Source of the DNA: a virus
Virus record (IMG/VR): IMGVR_UViG_3300050124_000017
Span: 1 to 38,399 of that record
DNA: 38,399 bases
Direction: 5' to 3' (one strand)
Below, one piece after another: positions 7,096-14,866 of the stretch. The stretch's first letter is position 1. Each line of letters starts with the position of its first letter. Made by a program: the position numbers and the translations under genes. The notes under the pieces were generated by a model that did no database searches, was not told the DNA's origin, and worked only from the letters and a program-made list of their open reading frames with translations.

Positions 7096-8940
7096 TTAGG
7101 CACTCTGTTGCCCTCCTTGTGCCTGTTGCATTAACTGCATTAAGATTTGTTCCATCTGTGCATCTGGCATTGATTTTAGTTTAGCTTGAACATCAGGTGG
7201 TAGAGTATTCATAAATTGAGCTAACTTTTCATATAAAGCTGTGTTATCTTGTTGTGGCGGTTGCTGTGGTCCTCCTTGAGGTTGTGTTGGTACAATAGGA
7301 GGATTTGCCTTAGTTGCTTGTGCTTGTTGCTGTGCATCTAACCTAGCTTTGATGCCATCAATTAACTCTTGCTTGTCAGTAATGTAGCCATCAGGTAAAG
7401 CATCGAGATAATCAAGAATATCAATAGACCCTTGTTTAAGGAGATTGTCAAGTGTTTCAACTTGGCTAACCTCTGACCAATAGTTTGCAGCCCCAACATC
7501 ACATTTAACATTAAGCCATATATTTTTGAGTACACTGAAATCAAAATCCTCCTTCGTCTTACTACCTTTGCCATCATCTATAACAATAGGACGCTTGCCG
7601 TAATACGTTCCCATCATATCTAAGAGGATTCTGCTTATGTCAGATACCCACTCATACAAGTTTGCCTTGACGTTGCCTAGAGGGGCTTGTGCTGCTGTTT
7701 GCATTGCTACTACTGCTCGATAATTTAAGGCGTGCATTGAACCTGTTAGAGCATCATTTATGCCTAGAGATTCTTTTGTCTGTGAGATAGCTAGTTCAAT
7801 GACTTGTACAATCTGATTAGACATATTGCCAGGTTGAAGGTAGGTCGCAGCATTCGATATGTTCTCTCCTGGGTTCATGCCACTTAAACCAATTGCTGTG
7901 CCAATCTCGTTACTCCAACCTGATATTCTGTCTGAATCATACACAGCCTTTGGGAAAGCTGTCATCATAAGATTGTACATGACCATAGCGAACATTCGAT
8001 TGATGAAGATTTGGTTAGGTATCATACCTGTGGCTACTGCTCTACCGTGGTATTGGTTCTTCTGCTTCTCCCAACATAACCAAGCGACAGGATAGTTATT
8101 AAGGCCAGTGTCAATGTCTTTGTAGATGTAAACGTTTTCTAAGCACTTCGACACTTTGATTGTCTTTGTCTTCTTGTCGAATTTGTAGATGATGATATAC
8201 AAGGCTTTGCCGTAGTTATCGCCGATGATCTCTATCTTGCCTGCATCCCCAGCTTGACCGTCAACCATCTTATCTGTTGTGATACTGTCAATGTCGCTTT
8301 GCTTCTGCTTATAATACTTAGCTTGGTCCCTCAGATTATCCACTGTGTCCCTACCGGAAAGTATGATATATGGCTGAGTCTTAGTATCTATCTTCGGGTT
8401 GTTGGCATTGCCTAGCATGACGTTTGTGCCATCGACTAACTCAAATTCAATCTCACCTTTGATGTCCTGAAATGCACCATTATATGGCTTAAGCTCAGGG
8501 TCAAACCTCATATGTGCAGCAACATCACCCATGATTGCAGCATCGAAGAGCGCATCACGAATACGGTTGTCCATGCCGAACTTATGAAAGAGATTGCCAA
8601 TCTCTGATGTTGCTATGTCTGATGTGTGCTTATCATCCTGCATTTGCGGGTCTACTACGTTACCAGCGTCGTCCTCGGCATAGGTTAGAGGCTCACAGTT
8701 GGTTGCTACTGCATTAGTTGTGATGATTGCAACGAAGAATGTTACTGCTCGTTTGATGATGTTAAACACGGGCTTAGGAAGTCCGTCAGCAACTACATTA
8801 CGCCACTGGTTACCTGATGCAAACGCGATGTTGGTATCAACTGTGGTGTAGTAATCAGGTACACATTGATGATTATATGTGCGTCCTTTGGTATACTTCT
8901 GCCAATCTTCCGTTTGTTGGCTTACATTGTAGTTATCCAT
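7096..8940 (-). CDS. Portal protein
   Basis: 614 residues from ATG 8940-8938, after GGTGAGG. Length and layout match the long portals of P22-like podoviruses: an N-terminal wing region (QWRNVVADGLPKPVFNIIKR), a middle with KTKTIKVSKCLENVYIYKD and a CWEKQKNQYHGRAVATG clip/stem region, and a Pro/Gln-rich C-terminal barrel-like tail (residues ~520-614). It forms the dodecameric DNA gate at one head vertex, with terminase upstream and scaffold and coat downstream. Confidence 0.88.
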   Translation of the reverse strand: MDNYNVSQQTEDWQKYTKGRTYNHQCVPDYYTTVDTNIAFASGNQWRNVVADGLPKPVFNIIKRAVTFFVAIITTNAVATNCEPLTYAEDDAGNVVDPQMQDDKHTSDIATSEIGNLFHKFGMDNRIRDALFDAAIMGDVAAHMRFDPELKPYNGAFQDIKGEIEFELVDGTNVMLGNANNPKIDTKTQPYIILSGRDTVDNLRDQAKYYKQKQSDIDSITTDKMVDGQAGDAGKIEIIGDNYGKALYIIIYKFDKKTKTIKVSKCLENVYIYKDIDTGLNNYPVAWLCWEKQKNQYHGRAVATGMIPNQIFINRMFAMVMYNLMMTAFPKAVYDSDRISGWSNEIGTAIGLSGMNPGENISNAATYLQPGNMSNQIVQVIELAISQTKESLGINDALTGSMHALNYRAVVAMQTAAQAPLGNVKANLYEWVSDISRILLDMMGTYYGKRPIVIDDGKGSKTKEDFDFSVLKNIWLNVKCDVGAANYWSEVSQVETLDNLLKQGSIDILDYLDALPDGYITDKQELIDGIKARLDAQQQAQATKANPPIVPTQPQGGPQQPPQQDNTALYEKLAQFMNTLPPDVQAKLKSMPDAQMEQILMQLMQQAQGGQQSA

Positions 8941-9091
8941 CTACCTCACCCCGCTCTATCTCTACAATTAGCTTTTCACATGCCATCTTTATTATCTTGG
9001 TGTCCCAGAGTACTTCATCGTTATCTTTGGCGTGTGCAATATTCAAAACGCCTGCCATTAGACAACTAGACCATTGATCTTTATCAATCAT
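8933..9091 (-). CDS. 52-residue hypothetical protein
   Basis: ATG 9091-9089, with AGGGGTGA 7 nt upstream. The product begins MIDKDQWSSCLMAGVLNIAH and ends VEIERGEVDG. It overlaps the portal start by 8 nt. The helical amphipathic pattern suggests a small folded protein, but I do not recognise it. Confidence 0.65.
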   Translation of the reverse strand: MIDKDQWSSCLMAGVLNIAHAKDNDEVLWDTKIIKMACEKLIVEIERGEVDG

Positions 9092-9298
9092 TTACTTATC
9101 ACCCCTCGCTACTCCTGCATCATAATTGAGTATGTTCTGCCATCCCTGTTGCATATCTTTAGCTTTGCGTTGTTGTTCCTCGGTTAGTAAGGGTACGATT
9201 GGCTTTGTTTTACCGCCGACTTTGTATCCTGCATAGAAGGAAGATATAAGGGCAACAAAAAAGACTAAGCTAGTGCCTAGTCCAATGAGGATATTCAT
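9092..9298 (-). CDS. Small single-pass membrane protein
   Basis: 68 residues from ATG 9298-9296, with AGGAGG 6 nt upstream. Residues 3-27 (LIGLGTSLVFFVALISSFYA) form one hydrophobic helix. The rest is a short cytoplasmic tail with EEQQRKAKDMQQGWQNILNY and is similar in flavour to small phage proteins of unknown role. It abuts the 52-residue gene (stop and next ATG are adjacent). Confidence 0.72.
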   Translation of the reverse strand: MNILIGLGTSLVFFVALISSFYAGYKVGGKTKPIVPLLTEEQQRKAKDMQQGWQNILNYDAGVARGDK

Positions 9299-9308
9299 TT
9301 AGTACCTC

Positions 9309-9452
9309 CTATATTATGGTGTAACCTTCGTCCTCTTCGGAATTAACAACTTGGCTAATAGATAGGTCATAGCCAATTTCATTATCCATGTGACTTATCT
9401 CTTTTTCTGGATCCAATTTAGTCAATATCTCTATCAACTCTTTGACCTTCAT
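9309..9452 (-). CDS. 47-residue acidic hypothetical protein
   Basis: ATG 9452-9450 follows AGGGGTGAG. The product starts MKVKELIEILTKLDPEKEIS, an opening widespread in small phage proteins of unknown function (KELI-LL-KLDP-KEI, followed by D-E-G-D-). It ends in an acidic segment NSEEDEGYTII. Tightly packed with its neighbours. Confidence 0.72.
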   Translation of the reverse strand: MKVKELIEILTKLDPEKEISHMDNEIGYDLSISQVVNSEEDEGYTII

Positions 9453-9542
9453 TTATCTCACCCCTATTATCAATAAGATAATAACCAATTCTGTAAGCAC
9501 TATAAATCCATCTATCCATGTATTGCGTACAAGTTTATTCAT
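9453..9542 (-). CDS. 29-residue membrane peptide
   Basis: ATG 9542-9540, with GGTGAGGTGA upstream. The product starts MNKLVRNTWIDGFIVLTELV and continues with IILLIIGVR, i.e. one transmembrane helix. Its stop directly abuts the next ATG. Too short for family assignment. Confidence 0.5.
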   Translation of the reverse strand: MNKLVRNTWIDGFIVLTELVIILLIIGVR

Positions 9543-9551
9543 AATTTCACC

Positions 9552-10007
9552 TCACCAATGATTTTTAACGTATTCTCTTATACCATTCTTTGGGTTGTAT
9601 GGAGGATAGAGTAATCTGAACTGTTCTTCCGCTTCCTCAAAGTTATCTGGTAGTTCATCCCTCATATATAGCATAGCGATTGAAGGTGAGCGGCTGCCAC
9701 CAAGATTACAGTGGACAAGAACTTTCATCCCAAACCCTAAGTGCCTTTCGATAAAGGTTAGTGCTGTATTAATCATGCTCTCTGCGAAGTATTCCTTGTT
9801 GTCAGCATCTATTATGTTAAGAGCTATTTCTTTACCCCTAATGGCCCATAAATATTCTTTGTGGTCTTTCGGTAGTTGCTTTGCATATCCCACAAATGAT
9901 CTATGATATGGGTATTTGCAAGCATGTACTACAGCGAAGTCTTGTCCTTCTAGCCCTTTGCAATCGTTTTGATTACCAACGAATAAATAATGACTAACCT
10001 CGATCAT
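9552..10007 (-). CDS. Dual-specificity protein phosphatase
   Basis: 151 residues from ATG 10007-10005. The cysteine-phosphatase signature HCxxGxxRS is intact as HCNLGGSRSPS (His99, Cys100, Arg106). An upstream Asp in NIIDADN (residues ~67-69) is placed to be the general acid. Length equals a minimal dual-specificity phosphatase domain with no extra domain. Substrate unknown: a phosphoprotein, RNA 5'-triphosphate or phosphoinositide-like molecule is possible in this superfamily. It lies within the packaging operon, immediately after large terminase, so it is made late with virion genes. Confidence 0.85.
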   Translation of the reverse strand: MIEVSHYLFVGNQNDCKGLEGQDFAVVHACKYPYHRSFVGYAKQLPKDHKEYLWAIRGKEIALNIIDADNKEYFAESMINTALTFIERHLGFGMKVLVHCNLGGSRSPSIAMLYMRDELPDNFEEAEEQFRLLYPPYNPKNGIREYVKNHW

Positions 10008-10019
10008 TTCACCGCCACC

Positions 10020-11486
10020 TCACTTAAACGTCAAGAAGCCCTTTGGAACACTCCCCCCAGTAAAATCCTTAACCATTTGTCTATGCTTTTGCTCAGGTGT
10101 TAGGTTGAAGGGATCAACCGGCTTAGGCTTAGTGAATACCTTCCTCTTGGAGTAGTCTGCTAATCCTGTGATAGAGTCAGGTGCATCATCGTGCTTGTTC
10201 TTGCCCATCTTCACATAACTCGTAAGTTGTCGCATGAATTTATCATAATCGCTCCCAGGTTCATAGTCTGAGCGAAAATAAAAGTATTCCTTGACATACC
10301 CGGCACTCATTAACATGCGAGTCTCTTTGTTGGTAGATTGATTCTCTCCAACTATTGAGCAATGGCTCTTATCTTTAATTAGGTTACGCACGTTACGAAT
10401 GAATCCATAGCCGCCATTGTTTGACTCTATCCTCATTACATCACACTTAGTATCTATAATCTGCTGTGCAACTAATGGCTCTGTGATCTCCACACCGTCT
10501 TGAGTAAACACAACATCTGTAATGTAGGTGTACTCTCCATACTTCCTTCCTATAGGACTTGCAAGGTAGTCCTCGCCCTTGTCTGCTGTATCTGTGAATC
10601 CTACTACTCCGTCAGCTTGCTTGGTTGACAGGTCCTTCATTGTGAAGCGTTTAAGTTGTTCAATAGGGAAGAGTAGTCCTTTTGCTTCTATAGGATGCTG
10701 CATAAACTCTGCTTCCCATATGAAGTCTTCTGTGATCTTCCTTAGTAAGTGATATTCCTCCGTTGTCTTGACTTCCTCGCAGAATGTTTCTCCATCATCA
10801 GTAAGAGCAGGAACATTGATAACCTTCATGTTAGGGTTGTATGCTTCACTCTCTGGGTCTGTGAGGTGTCCTATGGGGTCTTTGCGTGTCCATCTAGTAG
10901 CAATGTGTATCTCCGGACATCCTGTCTCTAATCGGCTCATGTGCGTTGATGTGTACCAGTTCCATACGTTCTCGATCACTGTCTCAGATAGTGCTTCCTC
11001 AATGTTCTTAATTCCATCATCGAGTATAGCTAACGTGCGGCAACCAAAGCCTGTAATGGGACCACCTACACCAGCGCAGAAATAAGCAGGTTGAGTGTTC
11101 TTGTTGATACACCAGTTATCTATAGCACCCTTGGCTATTACGCCAGGGAAAACTAACTTATACTTTGTACTCGCCATGATACCGTCACGAATGTCTTTGC
11201 TGAACTTCTCGGCTAGTTTAGCTGCATAACTATTACGCATGATTGATCCGTCCGGTTCTTTACCTAATAGCCATGCACAGAGAAAGGATGTTAGATAACT
11301 CTTTCCTGCTCTTGGCGGTAGTGATACTGCTAAGGAAGGGATTAGTCCGTCTGCTACCTCTTGAAAAGCATCAGCAATTAGTTTTAGATGAGGTTTCTTG
11401 GTTGTGAAAAATGCCGGGTCCATATATACGCAGAAGTCGTAGAAAACTCTTCTTGCTAGTTCTATCTGTAGTTCATCAATGACCAC
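10020..11486 (-). CDS. Terminase large subunit
   Basis: 488 residues, GTG start at 11486-11484 overlapping the small-terminase end by 11 nt. The N-terminal ATPase has a Walker A LPPRAGKSY (residues ~56-64) and Walker B LAILDD (~152-157). The C-terminal RNase H-like nuclease has Asp near GFTDTADKGEDY (~297) and a DDAPDS motif near residue 440. It drives DNA into the head and cuts the genome, docking on the portal encoded downstream. Confidence 0.93.
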   Translation of the reverse strand: MVIDELQIELARRVFYDFCVYMDPAFFTTKKPHLKLIADAFQEVADGLIPSLAVSLPPRAGKSYLTSFLCAWLLGKEPDGSIMRNSYAAKLAEKFSKDIRDGIMASTKYKLVFPGVIAKGAIDNWCINKNTQPAYFCAGVGGPITGFGCRTLAILDDGIKNIEEALSETVIENVWNWYTSTHMSRLETGCPEIHIATRWTRKDPIGHLTDPESEAYNPNMKVINVPALTDDGETFCEEVKTTEEYHLLRKITEDFIWEAEFMQHPIEAKGLLFPIEQLKRFTMKDLSTKQADGVVGFTDTADKGEDYLASPIGRKYGEYTYITDVVFTQDGVEITEPLVAQQIIDTKCDVMRIESNNGGYGFIRNVRNLIKDKSHCSIVGENQSTNKETRMLMSAGYVKEYFYFRSDYEPGSDYDKFMRQLTSYVKMGKNKHDDAPDSITGLADYSKRKVFTKPKPVDPFNLTPEQKHRQMVKDFTGGSVPKGFLTFK

Positions 11487-11883
11487 CTTTAATCAACTCT
11501 CTTATTTCATCTGTTGTTAAGTGGGATAGATCAACTTTGTTATTGACTGTTGTCTCTCCGGATTGCTCTATCTTCTCTGTGAATAGTTTCAAGTGCTTGC
11601 CGAGAAGTTCAAACGCTTTGAGTGTATCGTTCTCTTTAATCCCTTGTCTGTCTGCTATATCCCTTATGCCATTGAGAACATACTCTGCTGTAATTCCTGT
11701 CCTCTTAGAGCGTTCTTCCATGGCCTTTTCAACCAAAATAGCAATACTAGGACTTACTAGCAGTTTATATCCATCAACATCAGGGTTTTTTGATTGATAA
11801 CCCGCTCTAAGTATTGCGGCACTAGCGTTTAGGTCTACTAGGTATTCTTGGACGAATCTCTCTTGCTTTGCCGATAAAGCCAT
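11476..11883 (-). CDS. Terminase small subunit
   Basis: 135 residues from ATG 11883-11881 (MALSAKQERFVQEYLVDLNA); an in-frame TTG two codons earlier is unlikely. The KQERFVQEYL--LNA-AA--RAGY opening is diagnostic of the Terminase_2-type small subunit, a helix-turn-helix DNA-recognition protein. The C-terminal LTTDEIRELIKGGH segment would contact the large subunit. First gene of the late operon. Confidence 0.92.
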   Translation of the reverse strand: MALSAKQERFVQEYLVDLNASAAILRAGYQSKNPDVDGYKLLVSPSIAILVEKAMEERSKRTGITAEYVLNGIRDIADRQGIKENDTLKAFELLGKHLKLFTEKIEQSGETTVNNKVDLSHLTTDEIRELIKGGH

Positions 11884-11920
11884 TATCAATCAACCCCTTT
11901 ATTGTACCTTTTGAGCATAA

Positions 11921-11966
11921 GAAAAGGCCTGCGTGACCCAATCGTTGATCGGGGTGCAGACCTTTT
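11921..11966 (-). terminator. Long stem-loop terminator between early and late blocks
   Basis: The outer stem is AAAAGGCCTGC (11922-11932) with GCAGACCTTTT (11956-11966), one G-T wobble, and the loop holds a second short stem. On the minus strand it ends CCTTTTCTTATG, just upstream of small terminase. It could be read through late, by antitermination, to switch on late genes. The terminal A/T tracts make it potentially bidirectional. Confidence 0.78.
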
Positions 11967-11993
11967 ATTAAAAATGTGTGTACGAATACGTCT

Positions 11994-12002
11994 ATCATAA
12001 CA
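11994..12002 (-). promoter_or_regulatory. Candidate extended -10 late promoter
   Basis: The minus strand reads TGTTATGAT, an extended -10 element, upstream of small terminase. A perfect TTGACA lies only 8 nt upstream, too close to serve as its -35. The terminator at 11921-11966 lies between this site and terS. No gene is convincing in 11890-12027. Confidence 0.35.
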
Positions 12003-12027
12003 TGGATTGTCAAATAATTCTATACTC

Positions 12028-12417
12028 TTACTGTCCAAACAATTTTAAATATTCCGGCATTTTATAAGGTGGCTTTGGAGGAACCTTGCTCTTACTTCCT
12101 CCACCCGGTTCCGATGGTCCTCCGTTGAGTGGCTCCTTATAATTAATATCGCCTGGTCTTCTGTACTTAGCCATCCACTCCCATATCCCACCTTCTGGCA
12201 ACTGGTCAAACTCTTTCATCCACGTTCCTCTGATCTTCTCGACGCTTTCTATCGCCTCTTTTGTGACGACTTGCTCCGCGATCTTTGCCGCTATAATGAC
12301 GATATCTAAGTCAGATTTAGGTTCATACAGGCAAGTATTAGTGAGGCTGACATATCTACACAATGAGCAATCTGGCCATAATTCAGGGCATGGTCTGATC
12401 GATTTAGGACATTTCAA
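12028..12417 (-). CDS. Hypothetical protein with N-terminal Cys cluster
   Basis: 129 residues from TTG 12417-12415, with GGAGG 10 nt upstream and AAAGG nearer. The N-terminus CPKSIRPCPELWPDCSLCRY has cysteines spaced like a metal-binding site, followed by a helical middle (IIAAKIAEQVVTKEAIESV) and a Pro/Gly/Lys-rich tail. It is the last gene of the early block and is followed by the large terminator. I do not recognise the family. Confidence 0.7.
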   Translation of the reverse strand: MKCPKSIRPCPELWPDCSLCRYVSLTNTCLYEPKSDLDIVIIAAKIAEQVVTKEAIESVEKIRGTWMKEFDQLPEGGIWEWMAKYRRPGDINYKEPLNGGPSEPGGGSKSKVPPKPPYKMPEYLKLFGQ

Positions 12418-12437
12418 TTGCCTTTAACCTCCTTGGC

Positions 12438-12515
12438 TTACTTTACGATTACCCAAAACATGAATCCCATCAGAATAAAAAAACATATAATTGTAATTGT
12501 TTCAGGCCAACTCAT
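12438..12515 (-). CDS. 25-residue membrane peptide
   Basis: ATG 12515-12513, with AAAGGA upstream. The product begins MSWPETITIICFFILMGFMF and ends WVIVK, one hydrophobic helix. Supported by ribosome site and tight packing only. Confidence 0.45.
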   Translation of the reverse strand: MSWPETITIICFFILMGFMFWVIVK

Positions 12516-12533
12516 ACTTCCTTTATCCCCCTT

Positions 12534-12728
12534 TTAACCTCTTGTATAGCATCCTGCCATTCTTTGATAATCTTCGATTTCTTGCGCTTCAAGTATTCTT
12601 CGAGTTGTCCATGTTTCACTATTCGGGTACTGATACATCAGCCAAACATCAAGAGATCCCGCACTTAGTCTTTTGCCAGCCCACTTTATGCCGTTACCAT
12701 CGGTTAGTTCGAATAACATTTTACTCAC
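12534..12728 (-). CDS. 64-residue hypothetical protein
   Basis: GTG 12728-12726 is 6 nt after GGAGGA; an in-frame ATG three codons later is the alternative. The product includes LFELTDGNGIKWAGKRLSAG and EDYQRMAGCYTRG, a small mixed alpha/beta protein. It overlaps the upstream membrane gene by 8 nt. Function unknown. Confidence 0.65.
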   Translation of the reverse strand: MSKMLFELTDGNGIKWAGKRLSAGSLDVWLMYQYPNSETWTTRRILEAQEIEDYQRMAGCYTRG

Positions 12729-12873
12729 TTCTTGTCCTCCTCAATACGGCCATCCACACCGCCCAAAGTAAGGCATATATGGCATCTGCAACATTATTCC
12801 ACGCGAAGAAAATAATGCTCGTTATCCCTAGGAGTATGGTTGCTAAGATCAGAAATGCATTTAACATCTTCAT
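12721..12873 (-). CDS. 50-residue two-helix membrane protein
   Basis: ATG 12873-12871 overlaps the preceding stop (ATGA). Two hydrophobic stretches (FLILATILLGITSIIFFAW and AIYALLWAVWMAVL) predict two membrane helices, followed by a basic tail. Unrecognised. Confidence 0.6.
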   Translation of the reverse strand: MKMLNAFLILATILLGITSIIFFAWNNVADAIYALLWAVWMAVLRRTRSE

Positions 12874-13073
12874 GAGAATTGGCTCCATCCTTCCTGCTCA
12901 ACCTCACTTAACGCATTTTTCCAGCAATCCCGACAAGTACCACTACAGTCCGGACTATCTTTTAGCCCCACTTGGTTAGGGCAATCACCATGCCCAACCA
13001 GTTTACCAAGCACGTCTAATGCTTTATCTAATTGCCGTCCTAGTTGAGCAATTTCGTCCGTATTTTCACTCAT
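12870..13073 (-). CDS. 67-residue Cys-containing hypothetical protein
   Basis: ATG 13073-13071 has AAAGGA 8 nt upstream, so the longer frame is not used. An N-terminal helix (ENTDEIAQLGRQLDKALDVL) precedes a cluster CPNQVGLKDSPDCSGTCRDC, which looks metal-binding. It ends in an ATGA overlap with the next gene. Confidence 0.65.
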   Translation of the reverse strand: MSENTDEIAQLGRQLDKALDVLGKLVGHGDCPNQVGLKDSPDCSGTCRDCWKNALSEVEQEGWSQFS

Positions 13074-13087
13074 GTTTTTCATCCTTT

Positions 13088-13306
13088 CTACGAGCATTTA
13101 CTCCAACCACATTCCACGCAATGGCTACAACCGCTGCCCTTGATCATCTTTCCTCCGCACTCATCGCACCCTTTACCTTGGCGCTGGAAGAAGCAGGTTC
13201 CTTTCCACTTGGGACGCGTTACCATCATAAGTTCTTTGCAATCTTGGGCATCAGTTTCACTTTTTATATTTGGATTTGAGCAGAATTTATCTCCGCATTT
13301 AAACAT
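13088..13306 (-). CDS. Small zinc-ribbon-like protein
   Basis: 72 residues from ATG 13306-13304, with GGAGG 6 nt upstream; a second ATG one codon earlier (13309) is possible. Cysteines cluster at both ends: KCGDKFCSNP near the start and CDECGGKM/GCSHCVECGWSKC at the end, a typical four-Cys zinc ribbon. It partly overlaps the upstream 55-residue gene in another frame. DNA or protein binding is likely; target unknown. Confidence 0.68.
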   Translation of the reverse strand: MFKCGDKFCSNPNIKSETDAQDCKELMMVTRPKWKGTCFFQRQGKGCDECGGKMIKGSGCSHCVECGWSKCS

Positions 13307-13466
13307 CATTGGCCTCCGTCTCAGCCCCTTCTTCACCCTCTTTGGCACAATCACTCCCCGATACATCCTCTACCTGCTCTAATGTGTCTTCTAGCCCCTG
13401 TAGCGAGGTAATATCAAATGCCATACCTACTCCACTTGTCATTGGGATTCTATTTCGTCCGCTCAT
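13299..13466 (-). CDS. 55-residue acidic hypothetical protein
   Basis: ATG 13466-13464, with AAAGGGAGA about 10 nt upstream. The product begins MSGRNRIPMTSGVGMAFDIT and has an acidic second half (EDTLEQVEDVSGSDCAKEGE). It overlaps the downstream zinc-ribbon gene by 8 nt, as do many neighbours here. Unrecognised. Confidence 0.55.
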   Translation of the reverse strand: MSGRNRIPMTSGVGMAFDITSLQGLEDTLEQVEDVSGSDCAKEGEEGAETEANDV

Positions 13467-13483
13467 TTCTTTTCACTCTCCCT

Positions 13484-13648
13484 TTAATCTAAATATCCGT
13501 CTTCGTCTAACCGTTCCCTTATCCATTTTTCTCTCAATTCATTTCTCTCAACTGTGCACGCATGTCTAATTGTCCAATTTTCCGCAACCCATTTACCGCA
13601 GTATTTACAAGTCACACGCCGGTATATGAATTTAGTTCCTGCTTTCAT
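13484..13648 (-). CDS. 54-residue protein with a CxxC knuckle
   Basis: ATG 13648-13646, with AAGGA 9 nt upstream. It contains RRVTCKYCGKWVAENWTIRH followed by another Cys, an arrangement (CxxC...HxC) that fits a small zinc finger, then a charged helix. Function unknown. Confidence 0.62.
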   Translation of the reverse strand: MKAGTKFIYRRVTCKYCGKWVAENWTIRHACTVERNELREKWIRERLDEDGYLD

Positions 13649-13650
13649 TT

Positions 13651-14067
13651 CTAAACATCCTTCCAGTTGCTTCCTAGACCCTTTAACGCCTGCCCGCAGA
13701 ACGGACAATTTGGCATACTATATGTTACTTCGTTACACGTTGGGCACGTTGGGGCCTTATAGGGTTTATCATCCAACCCAACTACTTCGTTGTCCCATAT
13801 CCACGGTTTAGGTATTTCAAGTTGACAGGGTTCAGTTATTGACATAATTACATGTCCATCTTTAGCGTATGGCTCCCTAAGTAGGTATGGTACTCCCTTA
13901 ACGATTTCATCCCCTGTGTATTCCTGTTTGTCAGGATCAAACTCTTGAAGTGTCAGTGTGTCCCCAACTTCATAACCTCTATCATCTAGCCGTTCCTCAA
14001 ATGTCTTTTTTCCCGATTTAACCTCTTGGTAAAATATTGGCCATGTTTTCAGATTGTGATTTTTCAA
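13651..14067 (-). CDS. DUF3850 / ASCH-like protein with C-terminal zinc ribbon
   Basis: 138 residues from TTG 14067-14065, overlapping the preceding stop (TTGA) and following GGAGGGATTAGG. The segment LKTWPIFYQEVKSGKKTFE followed by RLDDRGYEVGDTL is the hallmark of DUF3850, a small ASCH-like (PUA-related) fold thought to bind nucleic acid. A four-Cys ribbon (CPTCNEV...MPNCPFCGQ) is added at residues ~112-130. Common in phage early regions; biochemical role unestablished. Confidence 0.82.
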   Translation of the reverse strand: MKNHNLKTWPIFYQEVKSGKKTFEERLDDRGYEVGDTLTLQEFDPDKQEYTGDEIVKGVPYLLREPYAKDGHVIMSITEPCQLEIPKPWIWDNEVVGLDDKPYKAPTCPTCNEVTYSMPNCPFCGQALKGLGSNWKDV

Positions 14068-14429
14068 CCTAATCCCTCCTCCAAATATCTCTTTATAACC
14101 TCGCTCGCCTCAACCCATCCAAAACAAACCACTGAATAATACCCCTGCTTGGTCGTTTCCTCGATCCACCACTCCTGGCTAAGAGATGTCTTCCCACCTT
14201 TTACCTTGAGTTCGATATACAACCCGTGGAATTCTCCCCTTGCTACAGGTAGAAATATATCACTAACCCCAGCCAAGACCCCTTCACGCTTCATTCTGAC
14301 CGCTTCGATTAGGTTTCGTTTCCCGCCGTTGCCGATGGCGTGAAGAAGTTTGAGTTCTGGGTGTTGGGCTTGCATCAGTTTGGCCCAGACGAAGAGGGCT
14401 TGTTGGTGGTCGCTTTCTTGGTGCTTCAT
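14064..14429 (-). CDS. VRR-NUC domain nuclease
   Basis: 121 residues; ATG 14429-14427 overlaps the YopX stop (ATGA). It begins ESDHQQALFVWAKLMQAQHP and has the catalytic pattern AGVSDIFLPVARGEFHGLYI followed by ELKVKGGKTS, i.e. the GxxD...ExK core of PD-(D/E)XK nucleases, and a C-terminal GW-EA helix. Stand-alone phage VRR-NUC proteins are thought to cut branched or damaged DNA during replication and recombination, which fits the position near SSB, ERF and helicase. Confidence 0.9.
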   Translation of the reverse strand: MKHQESDHQQALFVWAKLMQAQHPELKLLHAIGNGGKRNLIEAVRMKREGVLAGVSDIFLPVARGEFHGLYIELKVKGGKTSLSQEWWIEETTKQGYYSVVCFGWVEASEVIKRYLEEGLG

Positions 14430-14866
14430 TTAGACTCCAAGAACTCAGGATTATCGTGAATGTTACCGATAACTTCAAGGTCAAAAGCAGAAGATTCTTC
14501 CCAGCAACATTCCAAATATAATACTTGCAAAGAATACACATGGTCATTTATTCCGCCTATTTTACCAATCATTAACCCTGCCACGTCGAGCAATCCAAAT
14601 CCGCCTATTTCATAAATTATTTGATATTCATATTGACCAAATTTGACAATATCCCCCTCATAGATTTCCTTGCCATTTTTATCCTTGAGGCCGGTGAATT
14701 GGCCTACGGTGTCATTGTCAACCTCTTCGCTTCTATTTTCCAAGGATGTGATATAACTTCCGCATACGTCTCTTTGACCGTCGTTGAAATCTAATTTATT
14801 GAGCGATCCATAAAACCATTCGCCTGAGTAGATACTTTTACCACGGAACTTAATCTCTCTGCTCAT
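14426..14866 (-). CDS. YopX family protein
   Basis: 146 residues from ATG 14866-14864, with GGAGGGG 7 nt upstream. REIKFRGKSIYSGEWFYGSL and TVGQFTGLKDKNGKEIYEGD followed by IVKF are the defining YopX motifs. The family is widespread in Firmicutes phages; its role is unknown. It overlaps both neighbours. Confidence 0.93.
   Translation of the reverse strand: MSREIKFRGKSIYSGEWFYGSLNKLDFNDGQRDVCGSYITSLENRSEEVDNDTVGQFTGLKDKNGKEIYEGDIVKFGQYEYQIIYEIGGFGLLDVAGLMIGKIGGINDHVYSLQVLYLECCWEESSAFDLEVIGNIHDNPEFLESK

Noticed and set aside
11822-12013. Minus-strand ORF of 63 residues over the terminator and small-terminase start.
   Set aside because: It overlaps a strong hairpin and the real small terminase in another frame, and has no ribosome site.
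11994-12023. TTGACA and TATGAT pair as a standard sigma-A promoter.
   Set aside because: Only 8 nt separate the elements; kept only as a possible extended -10 site.
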